From Clostridium sp. (GTDB lineage: Bacteria > Bacillota > Clostridia > Lachnospirales > Lachnospiraceae): a stretch of DNA of 5,470 nucleotides. Location of the stretch: NCBI GenBank assembly GCA_004554205.1, contig SFNH01000117.1, positions 1 to 5,470 on the forward strand, read 5' to 3'. Positions 1 through 5,135 of this stretch are shown piece after piece. The notes beneath the pieces were generated by a model. The model was not told the DNA's origin. It ran no database searches and saw only the letters and a program-made list of their open reading frames with translations. The translations under genes were made by a program, and so were the position numbers. Within the stretch, counting starts at the first letter, position 1. The number at the start of each line of letters is the position of its first letter.

Positions 1-17
1 CGGTCGACGGATGTAAA

Positions 18-44
18 ACTTTTGCTCGGGCACCTCGCAAAAGT
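18..44. other. Stem-loop inside repeat copy A
   Basis: ACTTTTGC (18-25) pairs perfectly with GCAAAAGT (37-44) around an 11-nt loop. Copy C has the same arms at 5210-5217 and 5229-5236, also with an 11-nt loop, but the loop bases differ. Conserved arms with a changing loop suggest that the fold is maintained. Copy B lacks this module. Confidence 0.5.
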
Positions 45-55
45 GTTCACCGTCT

Positions 56-109
56 TCCCTCACAGCAGGGTTTACACCGGTCTCCCTCACAGCAAGGTTT
101 GCACAGCGC
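56..109. repeat. 27-bp tandem duplication within repeat copy A
   Basis: Two adjacent 27-nt units (56-82 and 83-109), both starting TCCCTCACAGCA, agree at about 22 of 27 positions. They are followed by the start of a third unit (TCCCTCGG) that leads into the shared sequence. Copy C has a single, slightly shorter unit at the same place (from about 5249), so copy A has gained a unit. The divergence between the units suggests the duplication is not very recent. Confidence 0.75.
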
Positions 110-279
110 TCCCTCGGGGCTGGACAATATCAGCCGCAAGACCCCGGAATACAGACCCGGTGATGATAGCGAGGCTTCCGTAGCGAGGTCTGCGCTAGCT
201 AGCGAAGCGAGTTTGCGTGACTGGCGGCTAATAGGCGCGCGTACCGAGCAGGAAACGCAGCGTGTCACATGGGACTGTC

Positions 280-312
280 TTTCCAGGGTTGCGGCGTAAA
301 ATCCGCCGGAAA
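280..312 (-). other. Stem-loop just after the helicase stop codon
   Basis: TTTCC (280-284) pairs with GGAAA (308-312), enclosing an inner GCGG/CCGC stem (291-294 with 303-306) and an 8-nt loop. It begins 18 nt past the helicase stop codon. The minus-strand transcript has no U-run after it, so it is not a classical intrinsic terminator. Copy B keeps the inner stem and loop length at the matching place after radA. It could protect the 3' end or be part of the repeat's fold; which is unknown. Confidence 0.4.
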
Positions 313-330
313 CACTGCATGGCTGAACTG

Positions 331-2694
331 TTACAGAAACTTAACGCGCGCCCAGAACCGCTCAAGCCATCCGCTCACACTGTTTAAGGTCACCTCCCCG
401 TACTCCGACCACTCCCTCGGGAACATCGCCTGCACATCGCCGCGCAGAAACCGGTCATCAAGCAGGAGAATCACGCCGCAGTCCCTCGCCGTGCGGATCA
501 CGCGTCCTGCCGCCTGCATGACCTTATTCATGCCCGGATACTGGTAAGCGTAGTCATATCCATTCTCCCCCTGCTCCTCAAAATACGACTGCAGAACCTT
601 CTGCTCCGTGCAGACCATCGGGAGCCCCGTTCCCACGATGATCGCGCCCTCCAGACGCTCCTCCTTTAAGTCGATCCCCTCTGAAAAGATTCCGCCCAGC
701 ACACATAAGCCCACAAAGGACTGCTGCCGCTGTTCCTCAAAATCTGCCAGAAATGCCTCCCGCTCCTCCTCGCTCATACGGCCCTCCTGCATCCGCCAGG
801 TAAAGCTGCCGTCATGCGCCTCTGCCATCTGGCGCTCCACCGCCTGCATATACTGATAGGACGGGAAAAACACCAGATAATTTCCCTTGTGGCTCATCGC
901 CAGCGCCCGGATATACGCAACCACCTTGGCATATTCCGCTGGGTTTCTCCTGGTGTAACGGCTGCTGACGTCCGATGCGATCAAAAGAAGACGTCTCTCA
1001 TCCGCAAACGGCGAGCGCGCGTACACCGCATAGTCCTCCACATTCCCGCTCAAAAGACGCTTGTAGTACAAGATCGGGAGCATGGTCGCCGAGAAGAAGA
1101 CGCTGCTGCGCCCTTTCTCCAGGCATTCCGCAAGACAATGTGACGGATCGATGCAGAACAGCCGCAGGAAAAATTTTCCATCCTGCCCAAGCTCCATATA
1201 GATCCGGTAGCGCTCATCCAGCCCCTCATACATATTCAGAAAATGCCGCACCTCAAAATAAAAGTCGAGAACCACATCACGGTCGGGAAATTCTCTCTGC
1301 TCATCCATAACGCGCTCTAACTCCCCGAACGCCGCCATCAGATTCGCGGCAAACAGATTGACATCGGGAAGCACCCGGTAGGTCTCGCACTCCCGCTTTA
1401 GTTCCAGGAGATTTTTGTTGCACCGCTCCAGCAGACGCGCCGCCTTCGGCGCACGCCCCTTTAAAACGCGCTTTACCGCCAGGAAATCTTCCTTCGTCAG
1501 TACAGCGCTGTACATCTCTCTCGCCCGGTTCACAAGGTTGTGCGCCTCATCAATGAGAAAGAGGTAATCCCCGGAGATATTCTCCGCAAAATACCGCTTC
1601 AGCCGCACGTCGGGATCAAACACATAGTTGTAGTCGCAGATGATCCCGTCCACCCAGTTGCTGATATCCAGGCAGAATTCAAACGGACAGACCGTATATT
1701 TCTCCGCATACGCAAGGATCGTCTCGCGCGTGATACCCATTTCCGCATGGATCATATCAAATACCGCGTCATTCACCCGGTCATAATGCCCTTTTGCGTA
1801 CGGACAGGCATCCGGGTTGCACTCGGTCTTTTCCATGGGGCACAGTTTTTCCTTCGCCGTGATGGTGACTGTGGAAAAATACATTCCTCTGGACCGAAGC
1901 AGCGCAAAGCACTCCTCCGCCACGCTCCGCGTGACCGTCTTTGCCGTCAAGTAAAACAGCTTTTCCCCCAGCCCCTCCCCGATTGCCTTTAGGGACGGAT
2001 ACACCGTGGACAGGGTTTTGCCGATGCCGGTGGGCGCCTGGATAAACAGATTTTTCCCGCGGCTGACCGCGCGGTAGACCGATACCGCAAGCTCCCTCTG
2101 ACCCTTCCGGTACTCGTAGGGAAATGCAAGCTCCTTCAGGGAGGCATCGCGCCTGAGCTCATGCTCGTACAGATAATCCGCCCATTTCACATACGCGCGG
2201 ATCAGATTTTCAAACCACGCTTTCAACTCATCAAATGTTTTTTCCTGCTTAAAGCGCCGAATCTCTTCCGTCTCGATATTGCAGTAGGTGATCTGGATTC
2301 CGACGCGCTTTGCGCCGTGATCAGAGCAGTACATATACCCATAGCAGAGCGCCTGCGCCAGATGGACCGGAATTGGATCCTCAAGAAGATTCGGATTCAG
2401 GTACATTCCCTTGATCTCATCAATGACCGCCTCCGCCGGCGTCTCAATCACCCCGTCGGCGCGTCCCTCGATAACGATCCGGTAGCGCTCCCCCTCCACC
2501 GTATGCTTCATCGGCACCTCCGCCCGGTACTCCGCGCCCATCCGCCGCTGGATTTTGCGGTGAATGCGGCTTCCCGCCTGCATTGCGTCCTTCTCCGCGC
2601 CCGCGGTGCGCCGGTTGTCGATATCCCCGCCCCGCATGATAAACTCCACTAGGCCTCGCACGGAAATCCCGATCTGCCTTTTCTCCTGCTCCAT
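331..2694 (-). CDS. Rad3/XPD/DinG-type Fe-S DNA helicase with N-terminal PD-(D/E)XK nuclease-like domain
   Basis: A complete 787-aa cytoplasmic superfamily 2 helicase, expected to unwind DNA 5'-3' using ATP during repair or recombination. Residues 40-180 resemble a PD-(D/E)XK (RecB/Cas4-like) domain: His45, Asp80, Glu93-Ile-Lys95 and Gln114...Tyr118. The helicase follows: Gln199 in an RKGQ Q-motif, Walker A APTGIGKT (220-227), cysteines Cys285, Cys292, Cys297 and Cys336 (or Cys341) placed as the XPD iron-sulfur ligands, the DEAH box (382-385), SAT (535-537), the GGIFSEGIDL region (667-676) and motif VI QAAGRVIR (727-734). It is not E. coli-type DinG, nor the Gram-positive DinG carrying a DnaQ exonuclease. 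The start is ATG at 2692-2694, with only a weak GGA 5 nt upstream. It lies 37 nt after the tRNA-Trp terminator with no clear promoter of its own. Its stop codon lies in the terminal repeat of copy A. Family assignment is firm; nuclease activity is inferred. Confidence 0.95.
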   Translation of the reverse strand: MEQEKRQIGISVRGLVEFIMRGGDIDNRRTAGAEKDAMQAGSRIHRKIQRRMGAEYRAEVPMKHTVEGERYRIVIEGRADGVIETPAEAVIDEIKGMYLNPNLLEDPIPVHLAQALCYGYMYCSDHGAKRVGIQITYCNIETEEIRRFKQEKTFDELKAWFENLIRAYVKWADYLYEHELRRDASLKELAFPYEYRKGQRELAVSVYRAVSRGKNLFIQAPTGIGKTLSTVYPSLKAIGEGLGEKLFYLTAKTVTRSVAEECFALLRSRGMYFSTVTITAKEKLCPMEKTECNPDACPYAKGHYDRVNDAVFDMIHAEMGITRETILAYAEKYTVCPFEFCLDISNWVDGIICDYNYVFDPDVRLKRYFAENISGDYLFLIDEAHNLVNRAREMYSAVLTKEDFLAVKRVLKGRAPKAARLLERCNKNLLELKRECETYRVLPDVNLFAANLMAAFGELERVMDEQREFPDRDVVLDFYFEVRHFLNMYEGLDERYRIYMELGQDGKFFLRLFCIDPSHCLAECLEKGRSSVFFSATMLPILYYKRLLSGNVEDYAVYARSPFADERRLLLIASDVSSRYTRRNPAEYAKVVAYIRALAMSHKGNYLVFFPSYQYMQAVERQMAEAHDGSFTWRMQEGRMSEEEREAFLADFEEQRQQSFVGLCVLGGIFSEGIDLKEERLEGAIIVGTGLPMVCTEQKVLQSYFEEQGENGYDYAYQYPGMNKVMQAAGRVIRTARDCGVILLLDDRFLRGDVQAMFPREWSEYGEVTLNSVSGWLERFWARVKFL

Positions 2695-2731
2695 GATTTT
2701 CCACTTTCTGTCTCTCGTAAATCTGATAGAT

Positions 2732-2770
2732 AAAAAGGACTAAAACCCGCAGAGGATTTCAGCCCTTTTT
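2732..2770 (-). terminator. Intrinsic terminator of tRNA-Trp
   Basis: The arms 2755-2770 and 2732-2747 form a 16-bp stem around a 7-nt loop (2748-2754). On the minus-strand RNA the three non-Watson-Crick positions are all G-U wobbles, whereas on the plus strand they would be A-C mismatches, so it is built for minus-strand transcription. The stem ends in a U-run. It starts 7 nt past the tRNA 3' end and stops 37 nt before the helicase start codon. Confidence 0.85.
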
Positions 2771-2777
2771 AAGTAAG

Positions 2778-2848
2778 CAGGGGAAGAGGGATTCGAACCC
2801 CCATCGACGGTTTTGGAGACCGCAGCTCTGCCATTGAACTATTCCCCT
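2778..2848 (-). tRNA. tRNA-Trp (anticodon CCA)
   Basis: A 71-nt tRNA that folds fully: a 7-bp acceptor stem (AGGGGAA with TTCCCCT), a 4-bp D stem, an anticodon stem GCGGT/ACCGT around loop CTCCAAA, a 4-nt variable loop, and a T arm GGGGG/CCCTC around TTCGAAT. The anticodon CCA is at 2814-2816. The discriminator base is G (2778), as usual for bacterial tRNA-Trp. The 3' CCA is not encoded (the next bases read CTT), so it must be added by nucleotidyltransferase. A short GCTGTG/CACAGC hairpin (2854-2869) sits 5 nt upstream of the mature 5' end, in the leader removed by RNase P. Transcribed alone or with read-through into the helicase. Confidence 0.97.
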
Positions 2849-2874
2849 GAATTGCTGTGCCGACACAGCGCTCG

Positions 2875-2906
2875 ATTATAATACCACATCTCATTATTAA
2901 TGTCAA
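2875..2906 (-). promoter_or_regulatory. Promoter for tRNA-Trp
   Basis: On the minus strand there is a perfect -35 TTGACA (2906-2901). With a 17-nt spacer it is followed by TATTAT (2883-2878), which overlaps TATAAT (2880-2875, spacer 20). Either gives transcription starting about 20-25 nt before the tRNA. The -35 lies only 8 bp from the end of repeat copy B. Confidence 0.75.
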
Positions 2907-2914
2907 CTAATTTT

Positions 2915-3131
2915 TGTGACAATTCAGCCGGCTGCAAAGCCCTACTTTAAACTGTTATCATCGCACACTCACAAAGCGTGTTGTTTGAGCCGCAGGCGAG
3001 TTTCACGCGACTGGCGGCTAATAAGCGCGCGGACCGAGCAGGAAACACAGCGTGTCACATGGGCTGTCTTTCCGGAACTGCGGCGTGAAATCCGCGAAAG
3101 ATGCAGCGTGTCACGAGGCTTCCCATCCGGG
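2915..3131 (+). repeat. Dispersed intergenic repeat, copy B (short form)
   Basis: The third member of the family in copies A and C. The left end TGTGACAATTCAGC (2915-2928) matches the 14-bp terminal repeat of C with two changes. A 78-nt core at 2996-3073 is about 90% identical to copy A and close to copy C. The roughly 190-nt middle module of A and C (hairpin, CCCTCAC unit, TAGCGAGG motifs) is missing, replaced by about 60 unrelated bases that include a small GGCT-GCAA-AGCC hairpin (2930-2941). CAGCGTGTCAC occurs at 3048-3058 and again at 3104-3114. The right boundary is uncertain: it runs up to the radA stop codon without a clear second inverted end. It fills the gap between radA and the tRNA-Trp promoter. 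Confidence 0.75.
3068..3100 (-). other. Stem-loop after the radA stop codon
   Basis: CTTTC (3068-3072) pairs with GAAAG (3096-3100) outside an inner GCGG/CCGC stem (3080-3083 with 3092-3095) and an 8-nt loop. It corresponds to the hairpin at 280-312 in copy A. The inner stem is identical, while the outer stem differs in sequence but still pairs. It lies 31 nt past the radA stop codon and lacks a U-run, so it is not a standard terminator. Confidence 0.4.
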
Positions 3132-4496
3132 CTAGAGAAGTCCGATCGCCTCCCGCACATTATTCACTCCGTATAAGGCGATCTTGTCCGTTTTTTTCAT
3201 TTTATTGAGGCACACCTGCGGCAGAATGCACGACTCAAAGCCGAGCTTCACCGCCTCATTCACCCTCTGCTCCGCCATCGACACGGCGCGCACCTCGCCG
3301 GAGAGGCCCACCTCACCGAAGATCATGCACCTGGAGCTTACGGGCCGGTCCTTAAAGCTCGACACAAGCGCCAGCACGATGGCAAGGTCCAACGCCGGCT
3401 CATTCATCCTCACGCCGCCCGCGATATTCACATAGGCGTCATACCGGGACATCTCATAGCGGCAGCGCTTCTCTAACACAGCCATCAAGAGATTGACCCG
3501 ATTGTAATCGGTTCCCGCCGCCGTCCGCCGCGGCATACCGAAATTGCTCTGCGTCACCAGCGCCTGAACCTCCAGAAGAATAGGGCGCGTGCCCTCAAAA
3601 GAGCACGCCACCACCGCGCCGGACGCCTCCTCAGGTCTCCCGCTTAACAGGTACTCGGAAGGATTCTTCACCTCCACAAGCCCCTGCTCCTGCATCTCAA
3701 AGACGCCAATCTCGTTTGTGGAGCCGAAGCGGTTCTTTACGGCGCGCAGGATTCGGTAGGAAGCGCTGCGCTCACCCTCAAAATAAAGAACCGTATCCAC
3801 CATGTGCTCGAGCACGCGCGGGCCTGCCACGACGCCCTCCTTTGTCACATGACCGACGATAAACACCGCGATCCCCATCCCCTTTGCGATCTGCATCAGG
3901 ATATTGGTGGATTCCCGCACCTGGCCGACACTGCCCGGAGCGGACGCGACATCCTCGCGGAACATGGTCTGGATTGAGTCGATGATCACGATCTGCGGTC
4001 TGCTCTCGCGGATGGACTCCTCGATGCTGTCCAGATTTGTCTCGCAGAGAAAGAGAAGTTCCCCCGAGATCGCACCGATCCGGTTTGCCCGCATCTTGAT
4101 CTGCTTTAGGGATTCCTCGCCCGATATGTAGAGCACCCTGCGCCCGGCAGCCGCCAGATTCCGGCATACCTGTAAAAGCAGGGTCGATTTTCCGATGCCC
4201 GGATCGCCGCCGACCAAAACCAGGGAGCCGGCAACAATGCCGCTCCCCAGCACACGGTCAAGCTCCTCATAACCGGTCGAAATCCGGTCCTCATCCTCCA
4301 GGGAGACCTCCTCAAGCTTCATGGGAGCTGCCGCGCGACGGACACTGCCTGCAGCCCGCCCCGGGCTCTCCCGCTTCACGGTCGGCTCCTCCACCATGCT
4401 GTTCCACGCCTTGCAGGCGGGACATTGCCCCAGCCACTTGGCTGATTCAAAGCCGCACTCCTTACAGAAAAATGCCGTTGTCTTCGCCTTTGCCAT
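3132..4496 (-). CDS. radA: DNA repair protein RadA
   Basis: A complete 454-aa RadA (Sms), a RecA-related ATPase that drives branch migration of recombination intermediates with RecA. Domains in order: a C4 zinc finger (Cys11, Cys14, Cys25, Cys28; CKEC and CPAC), a linker of about 40 residues, and a RecA-type ATPase core with Walker A GDPGIGKST (97-105) and Walker B IVIIDS (169-174). The RadA-specific KNRFG motif is at 254-258, and a Lon-like C-terminal domain runs from about 280 to the end, including GEVGLSGEVR (394-403). Length is typical and no key residue is missing. The start is ATG at 4494-4496, chosen because the zinc finger begins at residue 11; AAGGA lies 10 nt upstream. It follows the 137-aa gene by 40 bp with no terminator seen, so an operon is likely. 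Repeat copy B begins immediately after the stop. Confidence 0.98.
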   Translation of the reverse strand: MAKAKTTAFFCKECGFESAKWLGQCPACKAWNSMVEEPTVKRESPGRAAGSVRRAAAPMKLEEVSLEDEDRISTGYEELDRVLGSGIVAGSLVLVGGDPGIGKSTLLLQVCRNLAAAGRRVLYISGEESLKQIKMRANRIGAISGELLFLCETNLDSIEESIRESRPQIVIIDSIQTMFREDVASAPGSVGQVRESTNILMQIAKGMGIAVFIVGHVTKEGVVAGPRVLEHMVDTVLYFEGERSASYRILRAVKNRFGSTNEIGVFEMQEQGLVEVKNPSEYLLSGRPEEASGAVVACSFEGTRPILLEVQALVTQSNFGMPRRTAAGTDYNRVNLLMAVLEKRCRYEMSRYDAYVNIAGGVRMNEPALDLAIVLALVSSFKDRPVSSRCMIFGEVGLSGEVRAVSMAEQRVNEAVKLGFESCILPQVCLNKMKKTDKIALYGVNNVREAIGLL

Positions 4497-4536
4497 ATGT
4501 ACTCTGTCCTTACTCCTAAAACCGGTTATGTATTTC

Positions 4537-4950
4537 TTACCGCTTTACGATCCTCACATGGCTTGCGGCGCCCTCGCTTAACTCCACGCTCACCACAAGC
4601 TTTCCGCTCATGTTGGTCTTCATGCCGCCCACGGAAACGTCGTCCACATACACCTCATACTCCGCGTCGTCCTCGAGCTGGACGGTGATCTGTGCGTCCT
4701 TGTCGCTCTCCACCGTGAAATCCACGCCGTCATGGTTCACCGAGAAGCGCTCAACCGCCGTCCCCGGAACCGACTCGTACACGAAGGAGCCGTTGCGCTC
4801 CAACTTGGTGATCTCGCAGTAGGTCTTGATCTTATATAAATCCCCCGCATGTTCAAAATCCTGCAGTTTGGACTTTGTCTCCAATTTGTAGTTGCCGAAG
4901 CTGATGGTTCCGTCTGCCTCTGAGCGGATCAATGATTCGATTACTGGCAT
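4537..4950 (-). CDS. Conserved hypothetical protein, upstream partner of radA
   Basis: A complete 137-aa acidic soluble protein with no signal peptide or membrane segment, so probably cytoplasmic. I recognise it as a short conserved protein of Lachnospiraceae, where relatives are, as I recall, sometimes labelled 'endosialidase'. Nothing here supports that enzyme: the protein is far too small for a sialidase. Visible blocks are an N-terminal stretch with DGTISFG (13-19), GDLYKIKT (36-43) leading to ITKLERNGSFVYESVPGTAV (47-66), and a C-terminal part of alternating hydrophobic residues (about 76-137, with EYEVYVDDVSVG at 97-108) that suggests a beta-rich fold. The start ATG (4948-4950) has a strong AGGAGG 8 nt upstream. 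It is probably cotranscribed with radA. The gene is clearly real; the function is unknown. Confidence 0.9.
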   Translation of the reverse strand: MPVIESLIRSEADGTISFGNYKLETKSKLQDFEHAGDLYKIKTYCEITKLERNGSFVYESVPGTAVERFSVNHDGVDFTVESDKDAQITVQLEDDAEYEVYVDDVSVGGMKTNMSGKLVVSVELSEGAASHVRIVKR

Positions 4951-4958
4951 CTCGTTGC

Positions 4959-4964
4959 CCTCCT
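4959..4964 (-). promoter_or_regulatory. Ribosome binding site of the 137-aa protein
   Basis: AGGAGG on the minus strand with an 8-nt spacer to ATG at 4950. It is the best Shine-Dalgarno in the window and fixes the start. The radA and helicase sites are clearly weaker. Confidence 0.85.
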
Positions 4965-5009
4965 GGTATTTTTGTTGTTGTCGTGTGTTTTGTTACTCTG
5001 TGATGTTGA

Positions 5010-5059
5010 GGTCAAAAGATGTTTTTCCATGCGGGCATGAAACACATGACCCTTTGACC
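5010..5059 (-). promoter_or_regulatory. Long imperfect hairpin in the 5' leader of the 137-aa gene / radA operon
   Basis: GGTCAAA (5010-5016) pairs with TTTGACC (5053-5059). Inside, ATGT...TTTCCATG on one side faces CATGAAACACAT on the other with a few bulges, and CATG (5028-5031) pairs with CATG (5036-5039) around a 4-nt loop. It lies between the candidate promoter and the ribosome binding site, so it would be the main structure of a roughly 120-nt leader. There is no U-run after it, and no known riboswitch is recognised. It could be a second kind of intergenic palindromic repeat, an operator or an mRNA stabiliser. Confidence 0.5.
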
Positions 5060-5077
5060 CCGGCATCGCTTTATTGC

Positions 5078-5106
5078 ATTATACACGAATACAAAGATAA
5101 TATCTA
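5078..5106 (-). promoter_or_regulatory. Candidate promoter of the 137-aa gene / radA operon
   Basis: The minus strand has a perfect -10 TATAAT (5083-5078) preceded, with a 17-nt spacer, by TAGATA (5106-5101), four of six matches to TTGACA. The surroundings are AT-rich in an otherwise GC-rich region. Transcription would start near 5071, giving a leader of about 120 nt. The weak -35 lowers certainty. Confidence 0.55.
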
Positions 5107-5135
5107 GTTTTTTATCATCTCAGCAGCCAAAAATT

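Larger units (their letters stand above)
1..335 (+). repeat. Dispersed intergenic repeat, copy A (left end cut by window edge)
   Basis: This stretch without a convincing gene is clearly homologous to 5193-5467 and, over its last third, to 2996-3100, all in the same direction. Its 78-nt core (207-284) matches copy B (2996-3073) with about five substitutions and two single-base gaps. The right end, 322-335 (GCTGAACTGTTACA), is the exact reverse complement of the left end of copy C (5136-5149), which looks like a terminal inverted repeat. That end overlaps the helicase stop codon (331-333). Other parts are a hairpin at 18-44, a 27-bp tandem duplication at 56-109 and a hairpin at 280-312. No transposase is encoded. 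The strand is assigned arbitrarily; a helicase transcript would carry the complement as 3' UTR. The repeat relationship is seen directly; a MITE-like or structured-RNA nature is inferred. Confidence 0.85.

Noticed and set aside
56..109. Possible CRISPR-like repeats
   Set aside because: The two 27-nt units are directly adjacent with no spacer, and no cas genes are present; a simple tandem duplication.
47..268. Minus-strand reading frame in repeat copy A (73 aa, cysteine-rich C-terminus), with relatives at 2969-3160 and 5264-5455
   Set aside because: No ribosome binding site, GTG start, low-complexity tandem duplication inside, and the similarity just follows the DNA repeat. Copy B's frame has a different N-terminus. 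Not called as a gene; the coding test is listed as a finding.
1540..1992. 150-codon open frame on the plus strand
   Set aside because: Opposite the helicase Fe-S and DEAH-box region; no motif or ribosome binding site.
2161..2652. 163-codon open frame on the plus strand
   Set aside because: It lies wholly opposite the helicase N-terminal domain, whose frame has clear family motifs; no recognisable protein. An antisense shadow of a GC-rich gene.
331..2694. Canonical DinG (dinG)
   Set aside because: The N-terminus carries a PD-(D/E)XK-like domain rather than a DnaQ-type exonuclease or the bare E. coli DinG layout, so the gene symbol was not assigned.
2732..2770. Terminator acting on plus-strand transcription
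   Set aside because: On the plus strand the stem has three A-C mismatches which become G-U pairs on the minus strand, and no plus-strand gene precedes it.
3778..4167. 129-codon minus-strand frame within radA
   Set aside because: Out of frame with radA, which is complete with all motifs; a shadow frame.
4537..4950. Endosialidase or other glycosidase
   Set aside because: Only 137 aa, no signal peptide, no sialidase Asp-box or catalytic motifs. The name, if used in databases, looks like a carried-over mislabel.
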